From: Microbispora sp. H11081
GTDB taxonomy: Bacteria; Actinomycetota; Actinomycetes; Streptosporangiales; Streptosporangiaceae
NCBI RefSeq assembly: GCF_012999535.1
Contig: NZ_JABBWV010000001.1
Location: 806,001 to 870,000, forward strand
DNA length: 64,000 nt
Direction of reading: 5' to 3'
Positions 22,266-31,690 of this stretch are shown in pieces. The notes under the pieces are model-generated. The model did not search any database, was not told the origin of the DNA, and saw nothing but the letters and a program-made list of their open reading frames with translations. A program made the translations under genes and the position numbers. Within the stretch, counting starts at the first letter, position 1; each line of letters begins with the position of its first letter.

Positions 22266-23540
22266 TCAGCTGGTGGGGATGGGGTAGTCCTTCGCGAGGG
22301 CGGAGACCTCTGGCTCTCTGAAGACGACCGCGCCGCCGAGTGCCGCCTTGTCGGGCTTGAGCACGTACGACGACCGGGAGGCGGGCCTGTCGAAGAACGT
22401 GAAGTCCATCGGTGTGCCGAAGTCGCCGCCGAAGCCCGACTGCGAGCGATGGGCGGTGAGGACGCCGTCCCGGCTGAGGTCCTTGGCCTCGCACGCCTTC
22501 CTCATCGCCTCGTCCACGATCATCGCGGCGCTCCAGCCGGTGGGCACGCCGCTGTCGAGCGTCTCGCCGGGATACTTCGCCTGGTAGTCGGCCACCAGCT
22601 TCTGCATCGCCGGGTTCTTCACGCTGACCGGCGTCCCCGCCGAGATGTAGTAGAAGTCCTTCAGCAGGGCGGGCCCGGCCGGCGTGCCGAGTAGTTGCGG
22701 GGAGTACGCCGAGTTGCTGCCGACGAACGGCACGTCCATGCCCTTGGCCAGCGACACGCCGACCAGGGAGGCGGTCTGCCGGGGACCCACCGAGACGAGC
22801 ACGGCCTTCACCCCGGCCGCCTTGAACGCCGCCACCTGCGCGCTCATGTCCTGGTCGGTCGCCTTGATCTTCTGTTCGACGACCTGCAGGCCGAGCTTGT
22901 CGGCGGCGTACTTCGAGCCGTTCAGCGCGCTCTCGCCGTAGTCGCCCTCGAAGTACAGGTGCCCGATCTTGTCGCCGGGCTGGACGCCCTTCTCCTTCGT
23001 GAGGAACTCGACGCCGTTGATCATGTCGATGTCGTACGTCGTGCCGGTCACCTGGATGGCCCGGCTGCCGAGCAGCGTGGTCGCCCAGGCCATCGGGATG
23101 GTGAGCAGCTTGTCGCCGTCGATGCGCTGCTTCAACGCCGTGATCATCGGCGATCCGATGAACTGTGCGATCGCCGCCGACCTGGGCGCGACCTCGGTGT
23201 AGGCGGCCACCGCCTTCTGCGTGTCGTAGCCGTGGTCGCGCACGACCAGCTCGTATTTCCGGCCGCAGACCCCGCCGCTCGCGTTGACCTGGTCGAAGTA
23301 CAGCTGCTGCGCCTGCGTCTGGCTCTTGCCGAACGACGCGTACGGGCCGGTCAGGTCGGTGAGCGCGCTCACGGTGATCGTGGTGGCGGCGACGCCGGGG
23401 CCGGTCCTGACCCCGTCGTCGCTCGCCGCCCCGGCGTCTCCGCCGCCGGTCGCCTTGCCGCTGGCGCACCCCGTGGCTGCGACGGCCAGGGACAGCAGGG
23501 CTAACGCCGCGATTCCGGCGCGGCTGCTGATTTCGCCCAT
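22266..23540 (-). CDS. Liv-type ABC importer binding lipoprotein (system 1)
   Basis: A 424-residue type 1 periplasmic-binding-fold lipoprotein: signal peptide with lipobox ATGC and acylated Cys25, then ligand-binding lobes beginning ITVSALTDLTGPYASFG. Family members bind branched-chain amino acids, amides, urea or aromatic acids; the ligand here is not evident. AAGGAG precedes the ATG at 23540. It is the last gene of the livFGHM-binding protein operon, and its first 40 bases overlap the 3' end of the LivM-type gene, so expression is tied to the permease. Confidence 0.88.
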   Translation of the reverse strand: MGEISSRAGIAALALLSLAVAATGCASGKATGGGDAGAASDDGVRTGPGVAATTITVSALTDLTGPYASFGKSQTQAQQLYFDQVNASGGVCGRKYELVVRDHGYDTQKAVAAYTEVAPRSAAIAQFIGSPMITALKQRIDGDKLLTIPMAWATTLLGSRAIQVTGTTYDIDMINGVEFLTKEKGVQPGDKIGHLYFEGDYGESALNGSKYAADKLGLQVVEQKIKATDQDMSAQVAAFKAAGVKAVLVSVGPRQTASLVGVSLAKGMDVPFVGSNSAYSPQLLGTPAGPALLKDFYYISAGTPVSVKNPAMQKLVADYQAKYPGETLDSGVPTGWSAAMIVDEAMRKACEAKDLSRDGVLTAHRSQSGFGGDFGTPMDFTFFDRPASRSSYVLKPDKAALGGAVVFREPEVSALAKDYPIPTS

Positions 23541-24604
23541 TTGAGCTCCTTGAGTCGTACGCGGCCGAGCCGCGTGGCGAGCCCGGCGAGGCCACCGGGC
23601 AGGAACAGCACCACCGCGACGACGGCGGCGCCGTAGAGGATCCGCGCGGCCTCGGCCGGGGAGACCCCGCCGGACCCGGGCTCGGCCACCAGAGGCAGAG
23701 CGTCGCCGTAGCGCGTGAGCAGCTGGGGGAGCAGGGAGACGAAGGCGGCCCCCGCGACCGCGCCGCCGACCGAGCCAAGGCCGCCGATCACGATCATCGC
23801 GAGGTGGTCGAGCGACAGCAGGATGCCGAAGTGGTCCGGCACGACCCGCTGGAACACCAGGGCGACCAGCACCCCGGCGAGCCCGCCGTACATGGACGAC
23901 AGGACGAACACGCCCGCGCGGTACCGCGCGACGGGGACGCCCATGACGCCCGCGGCGATCTCCTGGTCCCTGATCGCGATCAGCGCGAGGCCGGGACGGC
24001 CGCGCAGCACGCCCCGGGCGAACGCCGCCGCGCCCGCGAGCAGCGCGAGCCCAAGGAACCACAGCCGTTCGAGCGACCCGAACGGCACGTCCAGCACCAC
24101 GAGTTCGGGGGTGTCGGCGAAGACGAACCCGAACAGCTCCATCGGCGGCACCGGCCGCCCGTTGAAGCCGCCGGTCACCGGCTCGGCGTTGAACAGGATG
24201 TGCTGACCGACGAAGATCAGGGCGAGCGTGGCGATGCCGAGGTAGGCGCCCTTGAGGCGGCCGGCGATAGGGCTGAACAGACCGCCGCACACGCCCGCGA
24301 CCGCCACCGCCGCCAGGGCCGCGAGCGGGGTGGGCAGTCCGACGTCCGACGACAGGTAGACGTAGGAGTACGCCCCGGCCGCGAGGAAGAAGGCGTGCCC
24401 CAGGGACAGCTGCCCGGCCGCCCCGGTCAGCAGGTTGATCCCGATGGCGCCGATCGCCGCCGACATCGCGAACAGCCCCGCCTGCAGCCAGAACCCCTCC
24501 AGGTAGAACGGCACCACCACGGCCGCGGCGAGCACCGGGAGCCACAGCGCGGCCCGGAGTACGCCACGTCCGGGCGTCGCGGCCGAGGGCGTGGGGTCAG
24601 ACAC
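23501..24604 (-). CDS. livM: Liv-type ABC permease, LivM-like (system 1)
   Basis: A 367-residue permease of the LivM family with about nine or ten TM segments and the family stretch INLLTGAAGQLSLGHAFF. The cytoplasmic coupling region includes ALIAIRDQEIAAGVMG. The GTG at 24604 overlaps the end of the LivH-type gene by eight bases, and the TAG stop lies inside the binding-protein gene. It forms the membrane heterodimer with LivH. Confidence 0.88.
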   Translation of the reverse strand: MSDPTPSAATPGRGVLRAALWLPVLAAAVVVPFYLEGFWLQAGLFAMSAAIGAIGINLLTGAAGQLSLGHAFFLAAGAYSYVYLSSDVGLPTPLAALAAVAVAGVCGGLFSPIAGRLKGAYLGIATLALIFVGQHILFNAEPVTGGFNGRPVPPMELFGFVFADTPELVVLDVPFGSLERLWFLGLALLAGAAAFARGVLRGRPGLALIAIRDQEIAAGVMGVPVARYRAGVFVLSSMYGGLAGVLVALVFQRVVPDHFGILLSLDHLAMIVIGGLGSVGGAVAGAAFVSLLPQLLTRYGDALPLVAEPGSGGVSPAEAARILYGAAVVAVVLFLPGGLAGLATRLGRVRLKELKWAKSAAAPESRR

Positions 24605-25487
24605 GGGCCTGCTCCTTCGTGCCGAACAGCCCGGAGGGCCGCAGCAGCAGGATCACGATCATCACGAGGAACGGCGCCGCGTCGCCGATGCCGCGGCCAA
24701 GGAACACGAGCTCGCTCTGGTAGCCGTTCATCAGCGTCTCCGTGACGCCCACGATCAGCCCTCCGGCCAGTGCCCCGCTGGTCGAGTCGAGCCCGCCGAG
24801 GATGGCGGCGGGGAACGCCTTCATCGCCACCGCGGCCGTGCCCCTGTCCAGACCCGGCGTCGGGAAGACGCACAGGAACAGCGCCGCGACCGCGGCGAGC
24901 GCCCCCGCGACGGCCCACGCGCTGAGCGAGACCCGGCCGAGGCGTACGCCCATGAGCGCGGCGGTCTCGGCGTCCTCGGCCGTGGCGCGCATGGCCACGC
25001 CCCAGCCGGTGAACGTGAAGGCGAGCAGGAACGCCGCGATCAGGGCGCCGGCGACCGCGAGGGCCACGACCCGGGTCTCGGCGACGGTTATGGGGCCAAG
25101 CCGCAGCACCCGGTCACCCCACGGGTCGCCCAGGGCGAGCACCTCGGTGCCGATCCTGCGAGTGAGCTCGGTCGTGAGCAGGATGTCCACGCCGATCGTG
25201 ACGATGGCGAGCACGCCGCGCGAACCGACGTGCGCCCGGCGCAGGATCAGGAACTCCACCAGCGCCCCGACCAGCGCCGCCGCGACGATCCCGGCCGCCA
25301 GCGCCGCCCAGAACCCGATCAGCGGGTGCATCCGCGCGATCACGTAGCCGCCGGCCAGCAGCAGCGACGCGTGCGTGAAGTTGACCACCTCGGTCGCCTT
25401 GAAGATCACCACGAAGCCGAGCGCGATCAGCGCGTACACGGCCCCGACCGAGACCCCGTTGACGAGCAGCTCCAGGAAGACCGCCAT
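24597..25487 (-). CDS. livH: Liv-type ABC permease, LivH-like (system 1)
   Basis: A 296-residue LivH-family permease beginning MAVFLELLVNGVSVGAVYAL and containing VVNFTHASLLLAGGY, the family signature at the first half of the channel. About eight TM segments. The ATG at 25487 shares a base with the upstream stop (TGATG); a GTG one codon earlier (25490) is possible. GGGG lies seven bases upstream of the ATG. ATP is supplied by the two upstream ATPases. Confidence 0.88.
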   Translation of the reverse strand: MAVFLELLVNGVSVGAVYALIALGFVVIFKATEVVNFTHASLLLAGGYVIARMHPLIGFWAALAAGIVAAALVGALVEFLILRRAHVGSRGVLAIVTIGVDILLTTELTRRIGTEVLALGDPWGDRVLRLGPITVAETRVVALAVAGALIAAFLLAFTFTGWGVAMRATAEDAETAALMGVRLGRVSLSAWAVAGALAAVAALFLCVFPTPGLDRGTAAVAMKAFPAAILGGLDSTSGALAGGLIVGVTETLMNGYQSELVFLGRGIGDAAPFLVMIVILLLRPSGLFGTKEQARV

Positions 25488-26371
25488 CACGCATCCCCGC
25501 CGTCATCGCCGGAGCCGAAGTCGCCGAGGTAGGCGCGGACGACCTCGGGGTCGCGCTGGACCTCCTCGGGCGGGCCGTGCGCGATCCGCCTGCCGAAGTC
25601 GAGCACGGTCACCGTGTCGGCGATCCGCATGACCATGCTCATGTCGTGCTCGACCAGCAGGATCGAGATGCCGAGACTCTCGCGGGCCGACCGGATGAGG
25701 GCGGTCATCTCCCGCCGCTCGCCGCCGTTCATGCCCGCGACCGGCTCGTCCAGCAGGAGCAGCCGCGGCTCCATGCACAGCGCCCGGGCCAGCTCGACCC
25801 GCTTGCGCGCGCCGTACGGCAGCAGGCCCACGGGGACGGGCAGCGCCTCGCCGACGCCCGCGAACGCCGCGATCTCCTCGACCCGCGCGCCGTGCCGTAC
25901 GGCCTCGCGCCTGGCCGGCGGCAGCCGCAGCCCGGCGGAGACGAACCCCGACCTGGTCAGACGGTGCCGGCCGAGCATCAGGTTGTCGCGGACCGTGAGG
26001 TGCGGGGACAGGGCGATGTTCTGGAAGGTCCGCGCGACGCCCAGCGCGGCCACCCGGTGCGGGCGCAGCGAGGTCAGCTCGACGCCGCCGAACCGTACGC
26101 TGCCCGAGGTGGCGCGGTAGACGCCCGACAGCACGTTGAAGCAGGTGGACTTGCCGGCGCCGTTCGGGCCGATCAGCGCGTGCACGCTGCCCGGGGCCAC
26201 GGTGAAGCCGACACCGTCGAGCGCGGTGAGCCCGGCGAAGCGGACCGTCAGCTCGCTGACCACGAGCTCGGCCGGGCCGTCCCCACACTCCGTACCGACC
26301 GGTTGGTCTCCTGCGGGCGCGAGGAGGCGTGTCGCCGGGCGTGCGCCCGCTTCGCCGCGGTGGCGGGTCAT
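25487..26371 (-). CDS. livG: Liv-type ABC ATPase, LivG-like (system 1)
   Basis: An ABC ATPase of the LivG type: Walker A GPNGAGKST, Walker B LLLLDEP and the family sequence VARTFQNIALSP. The signature region reads LLPYGARKRVELARAL, with YGARK in place of the usual SGGQ, a change often seen in LivG proteins. The ATG at 26371 overlaps the LivF-type stop (ATGA); an ATG at 26380 is an alternative. The N-terminal 35 residues are a non-conserved extension. Confidence 0.87.
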   Translation of the reverse strand: MTRHRGEAGARPATRLLAPAGDQPVGTECGDGPAELVVSELTVRFAGLTALDGVGFTVAPGSVHALIGPNGAGKSTCFNVLSGVYRATSGSVRFGGVELTSLRPHRVAALGVARTFQNIALSPHLTVRDNLMLGRHRLTRSGFVSAGLRLPPARREAVRHGARVEEIAAFAGVGEALPVPVGLLPYGARKRVELARALCMEPRLLLLDEPVAGMNGGERREMTALIRSARESLGISILLVEHDMSMVMRIADTVTVLDFGRRIAHGPPEEVQRDPEVVRAYLGDFGSGDDGGDA

Positions 26372-27234
26372 GCCGTCCATCTCGCCAGACCGGTCCTCTC
26401 GTGCCCTTCGCCGGCGAAGCCGGGATCGGTACCGACCGGTCGGTCTGTATTGGGCGCGCCGATCCCCAGGTAGCGGCGGCGCACCTCGTCACCCGCCGCC
26501 AGTTCGGCCGACGGGCCCGACAGCGTCACCTCGCCCACCTCCAGCACGTACGCCCGCTCGGCCAGCGCGAGCGCCATCGCCGCGTTCTGCTCCACCAGCA
26601 GCACGGATGTGCCCTGGGCGTTGATCTGCCGTACGGCGCCGGCGATCTTGGCCGCCATCAGCGGCGCGAGCCCGAGCGTGGGCTCGTCGAGCAGCAGCAG
26701 CGAAGGGCCGGCCATGAGGGCCCGGCCGATCGCCAGCATCTGCTGCTCGCCGCCAGACAGGAGGCCCGCTCGCTGGCGCGCCCGCTCGGCCAGGACGGGG
26801 AACAGGTCCAGCACCCGCTCGCGGGCCGCCGCGGCGCGCCTGCGGGGCACACTCAGCGCCCCGGCGCGCAGGTTCTCCGCCACGGTCATCCGGGCGAACA
26901 CCCGCCGTCCCTCCGGCGCCTGGACCACGCCGCGCCGCACCACGGCCGCCGCGTGCGCGCCGTCGAGGCGGGACCCGCGGAAGGAGACCGTCCCCGAGGT
27001 GATCGCGCCGTTGTGAAACCGCAGCGTCCCCGACACGGCGCGCAGCAGCGTGGTCTTGCCCGCGCCGTTCGCGCCGAGCACGGCGGCCACCGAGCCATCG
27101 GGCACGGCAAGGTGGACGTCGCGCAGCGCGCGCACGGGGCCGTACCGCACCTCCAGCCCGCTGATCTGCAGGCCCGGCCTCTCCGGACCGCCGCTCGCCG
27201 GCTCGCCGGCCGGCGGGTCCGCCTCACCAGACAT
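26368..27234 (-). CDS. livF: Liv-type ABC ATPase, LivF-like (system 1)
   Basis: A 288-residue LivF-family ATPase with Walker A GANGAGKTT, signature SGGEQQMLAIGRAL and Walker B LLLLDEPTLGLAP. It is the first gene of the leftward operon. The ATG at 27234 is chosen because AGGAGG lies at proper distance; the frame extends 63 codons upstream but without similarity to the family. A CdaR/PucR-type regulator gene diverges 187 bp upstream and is the best candidate for control of the operon. Confidence 0.9.
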   Translation of the reverse strand: MSGEADPPAGEPASGGPERPGLQISGLEVRYGPVRALRDVHLAVPDGSVAAVLGANGAGKTTLLRAVSGTLRFHNGAITSGTVSFRGSRLDGAHAAAVVRRGVVQAPEGRRVFARMTVAENLRAGALSVPRRRAAAARERVLDLFPVLAERARQRAGLLSGGEQQMLAIGRALMAGPSLLLLDEPTLGLAPLMAAKIAGAVRQINAQGTSVLLVEQNAAMALALAERAYVLEVGEVTLSGPSAELAAGDEVRRRYLGIGAPNTDRPVGTDPGFAGEGHERTGLARWTA

Positions 27235-27421
27235 CCGCGCCTCCTGTGACTTCGATGAAGGCACACCCAACCCAGCGTGGTCGAGGGCCGTCCAGCGCCG
27301 GGGGTCAAGTCGGGACCCCAGCCCATGTCCGCCGGGCCTGCGCTGTGCACCCGCACAATCCCGTATCACGAAACGAAAACCGAACCTTGTTCCGGAGGCC
27401 GCCGGCTGGCACATTCGGGTC

Positions 27422-28603
27422 ATGAGGTCCAGGACGGACTCCGAGGTCAGGGAACTGCTGCGGACCTCCGCCGCGGGCCTGCTGGAACGGCTCCCTCAGC
27501 TCGCCGACGAGCTGGTGAGGCGCGGCAGGGACAGCGACGAGGCCTACCGCATGACGGTCCCCTACGAGGACCACTGGAAGAGCACCCATGAAGGGCTGCG
27601 GATCGGCATCACCGCGATCCTGCAGCCCCGGCACGAGCGGCGCGACGTCGCCTACGCCCAGACGGTCGGGCACAGGCGGGCCGAGTTCGGGCTGCCGCTG
27701 GACTCGCTCATGCGCAGCTACCGCCTGGCCGCGCAGGTCACCTGGAACGGTGTGATCGACATCGTCGGCGACCACGGTCAGGAGCGGCAGCCCGCCCTGC
27801 TGCGCAGCGCCACCCACGTGTGGCACGCCATCGACCGCCAGGCCGTGGCGGCGGCCGACGCCTACCGCCGCAGGGAGAACGAGCTGCTCGGCCGGACCAA
27901 CCAGCGCGTCAACGCCATGCTCGACGCGCTCCTTGAGGGACGCGCCGACCCGGCGGTGGCCGGCCTGGCCGCCGACGCGCTCGGCCTGCCTGAGCACGGC
28001 AGGTATGCGGTCGTCACGACGCGGCTGCCCGCCCAGCCCGACCGCGTGCACCGCCCCGACGAGATCGGCGGGCTGCGCTTCCTGTGGCGCATGCGGCCGG
28101 ACCTGGAGATGGCGGTCGTTTATCTCGGCGACAGGGAGCTGGACGACCTCGTGGCCGCCGTCGCCCCGGTCGTCTGCGCGAGCGCCGGCGTAAGCCCGGT
28201 GGTGGAAGGCCTCGCGAGTCTCGGCACGGCCCGTCGTCTCGCCGAGGTGGCCATGCGCACCTGCTCCGGGAGCGAGCCGGAGGTCGCGCGGCTCGACCGC
28301 AGGCTGCCGGCCGCGCTGGTGGTCTGCCAGCCGGAGCTGGCCGCGCACCTCGCGGGCGGCGTCCTCGGCCCGATCACCGCCTCGCCCGACGGCGGCGTGC
28401 TGCTGGCGACGCTGGAGGCGTGGCTGCGCTGCGAGGGGTCGGCGGTCCGCGCGGCGGCCGAGCTCTACTGCCACCGCAACACCGTCTTCAACCGCGTGCG
28501 CCGCATCGAGCAGCTCACCGGGCGGTCGCTGGCCCGGCCGCTGGACGTCGTGGAACTCTCCCTCGCCCTCGACGCCGTCCGCCTTGGCCCCGGCGGCGCT
28601 TGA
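27422..28603 (+). CDS. CdaR/PucR-type transcriptional regulator
   Basis: A 393-residue regulator: a helical N-terminal sensory region (about 1-165, with HRRAEFGLPLDSLMRSYR), a middle GGDEF-like CdaR domain and a C-terminal PucR-type helix-turn-helix (about 340-375, ELYCHRNTVFNRVRRIEQLTG). Such proteins activate purine, sugar-acid or amino-acid catabolic operons in response to a metabolite. The divergent position next to the first liv operon suggests it controls that importer. No clear ribosome binding site precedes the ATG at 27422. Confidence 0.85.
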   Translation: MRSRTDSEVRELLRTSAAGLLERLPQLADELVRRGRDSDEAYRMTVPYEDHWKSTHEGLRIGITAILQPRHERRDVAYAQTVGHRRAEFGLPLDSLMRSYRLAAQVTWNGVIDIVGDHGQERQPALLRSATHVWHAIDRQAVAAADAYRRRENELLGRTNQRVNAMLDALLEGRADPAVAGLAADALGLPEHGRYAVVTTRLPAQPDRVHRPDEIGGLRFLWRMRPDLEMAVVYLGDRELDDLVAAVAPVVCASAGVSPVVEGLASLGTARRLAEVAMRTCSGSEPEVARLDRRLPAALVVCQPELAAHLAGGVLGPITASPDGGVLLATLEAWLRCEGSAVRAAAELYCHRNTVFNRVRRIEQLTGRSLARPLDVVELSLALDAVRLGPGGA

Positions 28604-28713
28604 GATCGCAGGGCTCGGAAATCTGAGAGATGCGGGGCGGGTGACGGTCTCAGGAAGGCGCATGGCCCGACCATGCCAGTCGTCACCGACAGTTTCGCGT
28701 TCGCCGCGTTGAG

Positions 28714-28796
28714 TGCCGGAAGCGGGATTCGAACCCGCACGCCCTTTCAGGCGGACGCTTTTGAGGCGTCTATGTCTGCCATTCCATCATTCCGGC
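28714..28796 (-). tRNA. tRNA-Leu (anticodon CAA)
   Basis: The 83-nt minus-strand sequence folds into a class II tRNA. The acceptor stem GCCGGAA pairs with TTCCGGC; the anticodon stem GACGC/GCGTC holds loop CTCAAAA, giving anticodon CAA for UUG. A long variable arm (CGCC...GGGCG) is typical of tRNA-Leu, and the T loop is GGTTCGAATCC. CCA is not encoded. UUG is a rare codon in such GC-rich genomes. Confidence 0.95.
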
Positions 28797-28893
28797 GTTT
28801 ATCAGGTTATATCCCGATATGTCCAAGTCGGGGGTGACCGCTGGCCAGTCGATCATCTTCCACCTGGCGTGGTTCTAATGTAGCGGACGTCGG

Positions 28894-28899
28894 TAACCT
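28894..28899 (+). promoter_or_regulatory. -10 element of pdtaR
   Basis: TAACCT lies seven bases before the GTG at 28907, with no ribosome binding site, consistent with a leaderless transcript. Confidence 0.5.
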
Positions 28900-28906
28900 C
28901 TTGTGC

Positions 28907-29503
28907 GTGAGTACGCAGCGGCGAGTGGTGATCGCGGAAGACGAGGCCCTGATCCGTCTCGACCTCAAGGAGATGCTCGAAGAGGACGGTTACGCGGTGG
29001 TCGGCGAGGCCGGCGACGGTGAGTCGGCGGTCAAGCTCGCCATGGAGCTCCGCCCCGACCTGGTGATCCTCGACGTCAAGATGCCTGTGCTCGACGGGAT
29101 CTCGGCGGCCGAGCGCATCGTCTCCGAACGGATCGCGCCATGCCTCATCCTCACCGCGTTCTCCCAGCGTGACCTGGTCGAACGCGCCAGGGACGCGGGT
29201 GCGATGGCCTACCTGGTAAAGCCGTTCACCAAGGCCGACCTGGTTCCCGCGATCGAGATGGCGGTCAGCCGGCACGATGAGATGGCCGCGCTGGAGAAGG
29301 AGGTCTCCACGCTGTCGGAGCGGCTGGAGACCAGGAAGCTGGTGGAGCGCGCGAAGGGCCTGCTCATGGCCCAGCACGGGTGGACGGAGCCGCAGGCCTT
29401 CCGGTGGATCCAGAAGGCGTCCATGGACCGGCGCATGAGCATGCGCCAGGTCGCGCAGATCGTGGTGAACGAGAGCGGCGGCGAGGCCCAGCCCTCCGCC
29501 TGA
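28907..29503 (+). CDS. pdtaR: ANTAR-domain response regulator
   Basis: A 198-residue two-component response regulator: receiver domain (about 7-120) with the acidic pair in IAEDEA, phosphoacceptor Asp56 (LVILDVKMP) and the Lys in LVKPFTKADL, then a short coiled coil and an ANTAR RNA-binding domain (about 133-190, ERAKGLLMAQHGWTEPQAFRWIQ). ANTAR proteins act as phosphorylation-dependent antiterminators by binding paired RNA hairpins. Its M. tuberculosis orthologue PdtaR (Rv1626) pairs with histidine kinase PdtaS, not encoded here. The GTG at 28907 is chosen over the TTG two codons earlier on the promoter spacing. Confidence 0.93.
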   Translation: MSTQRRVVIAEDEALIRLDLKEMLEEDGYAVVGEAGDGESAVKLAMELRPDLVILDVKMPVLDGISAAERIVSERIAPCLILTAFSQRDLVERARDAGAMAYLVKPFTKADLVPAIEMAVSRHDEMAALEKEVSTLSERLETRKLVERAKGLLMAQHGWTEPQAFRWIQKASMDRRMSMRQVAQIVVNESGGEAQPSA

Positions 29504-29711
29504 AGGTCGCCTGCCGGGCGCGGATCGAGAAGACTCCTGTTCAGGGGGTCGTCCCCGCTAAGTTGAGGAGTTATTACGACTCCGCATCCAAGTGTGGACA
29601 GTTCTGATGCATCCCTGGTGGGGCCGTGCCGAGCCTCTGTAGCTTTCAGCCATCGATCGGGACCAGTCGGCCGCGCCGGCGACTCCCGGGCCTGGATGAA
29701 GGAGATGCTTC

Positions 29712-31013
29712 ATGATCCGCATTGCCCCCCTCGGGCGGGCGCTGGCCGTCGCCGCGGCCGCCAGCCTCGCGCTCACGGCCTGTGGCGGTGGCGAGGACAG
29801 CGCCGCGCCGGCCTCCTCGGCGCCGGCGGCAGAGTCCTCGGCGCCCGCCGCCGCCACGGCGCAGGGTGACGGCGTTCTCACCGTCGGAACGCTGCTGCCG
29901 CAGACCGGTTCGCTGGCTTTCCTCGGCCCGCCGGAGTTCGCGGGTGTCGGGCTGGCGGTGAAGGAGATCAACGACGCCGGTGGCGTGCTCGGCAAGCCGG
30001 TGGTGCAGATCGACACCGACTCGGGTGACACGTCCACCAACATTGCGTCCCAGTCTGTCGACAAGTTGCTGCAGCAGAAGGCCGACGTGATCGTGGGCGC
30101 CGCCTCGTCCTCGGTGTCGCTGTCGGTCATCGACAAGATCACTGGCGCGGGCGTCGTGCAGATCTCGCCGGCGAACACGTCCGACCAGTTCACCACCTAC
30201 AACGACAAGGGCCTGTACTTCCGTACGGCTCCGCCGGACGTGCTGCAGGGCCGTGTCCTCGGCGACCTGATCCTCGCGGACGGCAACGACGCGGTCGGCA
30301 TCCTGGCCCTCCAGGACGCGTACGGCACGGGCCTCGCGGACAACGTGCAGAAGGCGGTCGAGGGCGGCGGCGGCCAGGTCGTGGAGAAGGTCATCTACGA
30401 CCCGAAGGCGGCCGACTACTCGGCGGACGTCGCCAAGATCAAGGAAGCCAACCCGAAGGCCATCGCGCTGATCGGCTTCGACGAGACCAAGAAGATCATT
30501 CCTGAGCTCGTCAAGCAGGGCCTGACCGCCAAGAAGGTGAAGTACTACTTCGTCGACGGCAACCTGTCCAACTACGGCACGGGCGCGGACGGCTTCCCCA
30601 AGGGCACGCTCGACGGAGCGAAGGGCACCCAGCCGGGCGCCCAGGTCTCCGACGACTTCAAGGCCAAGCTGATGACGATCGACCCGAACCTCAAGGACTT
30701 CAACTACGGTCCTGAGTCGTACGACGCGACGATCCTGAGCGCGCTCGCGGCCGTCGCGGCCAAGAGCGACGCGCCGGCGGACATCGCGGCCAAGCTGCAG
30801 GAGGTCTCCAGCGGCGGCGAGAAGTGCACGGACTTCAAGACCTGCAACGACCTGCTGTCGGCCGGCAAGGACATCGACTTCGACGGCGCGTCCGGCCCGA
30901 TCGAGTTCAACGAGGCCGGTGACCCGGCCGAGGCGACGATCGGCATCTACGAGTACAGCGCCGACAACACCAACAAGAACGTGTCCTTCAACACCGGCAA
31001 GATCGCCGGCTGA
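29712..31013 (+). CDS. Liv-type ABC importer binding lipoprotein (system 2)
   Basis: A 433-residue lipoprotein of the branched-chain amino-acid binding type: signal peptide with lipobox LTAC (Cys24), an Ala/Ser-rich linker (about 28-50), then the Leu/Ile/Val-binding fold beginning VGTLLPQTGSLAFLGPPE and AGVGLAVKEINDAGGV. AAGGAG precedes the ATG. The matching permeases and ATPases are encoded convergently at 31691-35756, an arrangement that allows the binding protein to be made in excess. The C-terminal half carries a CTDFKTCNDLL insert with two cysteines, probably a disulfide loop. Confidence 0.9.
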   Translation: MIRIAPLGRALAVAAAASLALTACGGGEDSAAPASSAPAAESSAPAAATAQGDGVLTVGTLLPQTGSLAFLGPPEFAGVGLAVKEINDAGGVLGKPVVQIDTDSGDTSTNIASQSVDKLLQQKADVIVGAASSSVSLSVIDKITGAGVVQISPANTSDQFTTYNDKGLYFRTAPPDVLQGRVLGDLILADGNDAVGILALQDAYGTGLADNVQKAVEGGGGQVVEKVIYDPKAADYSADVAKIKEANPKAIALIGFDETKKIIPELVKQGLTAKKVKYYFVDGNLSNYGTGADGFPKGTLDGAKGTQPGAQVSDDFKAKLMTIDPNLKDFNYGPESYDATILSALAAVAAKSDAPADIAAKLQEVSSGGEKCTDFKTCNDLLSAGKDIDFDGASGPIEFNEAGDPAEATIGIYEYSADNTNKNVSFNTGKIAG

Positions 31014-31044
31014 ACCACGGCACGTCGAATCCACAGTACGCGTT

Positions 31045-31070
31045 GGGCCCGCTCCCGGTGGAGCGGGCCC
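31045..31070 (+). terminator. Terminator after the binding-protein gene
   Basis: GGGCCCGCTC pairs perfectly with GAGCGGGCCC around a CCGGTG loop and is followed by TTCC, 31 bases after the stop. Confidence 0.75.
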
Positions 31071-31118
31071 TTCCGCGTTCTCGGGGCGCCCGCGCGTGAT
31101 ATAGGAACGGCGCCGGGG

Positions 31119-31592
31119 TCAGGAACGGCCGCAGGCGGCCAGGACGGCGGCGGACGCCGCGCGATACCGGCGCACCAGGCCGGGACGCCGGGCGGCGGCC
31201 GTGGCCTCCAGGGACAGGGTCTGCGCGACGGCGTCGATGGCGGCGACGGCGTCCGCTGCGGACGCCGGCAGGCGGGGGCCGTACATCTCCAGGGTCCCGC
31301 GCAGATAACCGAACCGGCCGCGCACACCGCCGTCCCAGTGCTGGGCCTCCTCCTGCCCCGGCGGCAGCAGCGTCAGCCCCACGTAGCCGATGGCGGACAC
31401 GACGCGGGCGCAGGGGTCGTCCCCCGCCTTCGCGCCGGTGACGTAGACAGCGCCGCCGGAGGCGGGCGACCCGGTGGGGGAGGCGGGCGGGGTCCGCGGC
31501 CCGGGGGACGGCGCCTGGCAGGCGGACAGGCCCGCCGCCAGTGCCGCGACGACCAGCGCCACCCGGAGGGGGGTTCGTGCCATGCCGCTCAT
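31119..31592 (-). CDS. Small putative lipoprotein
   Basis: A 157-residue predicted lipoprotein: basic start, hydrophobic stretch and lipobox LSAC, followed by a Pro/Ser/Gly-rich linker (PSPGPRTPPASPTGSPAS) and a helical domain containing DDPCARVVSAIGYVG and a final ACGRS. I do not recognise the domain. The ATG at 31592 is used; an internal ATG at 31583 would also keep the signal. It lies between the two halves of the second Liv system but has its own upstream hairpin, so it need not be co-transcribed. Confidence 0.65.
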   Translation of the reverse strand: MSGMARTPLRVALVVAALAAGLSACQAPSPGPRTPPASPTGSPASGGAVYVTGAKAGDDPCARVVSAIGYVGLTLLPPGQEEAQHWDGGVRGRFGYLRGTLEMYGPRLPASAADAVAAIDAVAQTLSLEATAAARRPGLVRRYRAASAAVLAACGRS

Positions 31593-31642
31593 TGTGACCC
31601 CGGCGGTCTCCGATCAGGTGCGGATGAGGTCACGGACGTACG

Positions 31643-31681
31643 ACGAGGGCCCCCGGCGCGTCCCGCGCCGGGGGCCCTCGT
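31643..31681 (-). terminator. Strong hairpin terminator after the liv operon
   Basis: An 18-bp perfect stem (31643-31660 with 31664-31681) with a three-base loop lies ten bases beyond the LivF-type stop on the minus strand. Being symmetrical, it could also act on rightward transcripts. Confidence 0.8.
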
Positions 31682-31690
31682 GGGAAAGGC

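Noticed and set aside
28654..28676. Terminator hairpin before the tRNA-Leu gene (GCATGG/CCATGC)
   Set aside because: Only a 6-bp stem with no following T-tract, and far from the regulator stop; too weak to list as a feature.
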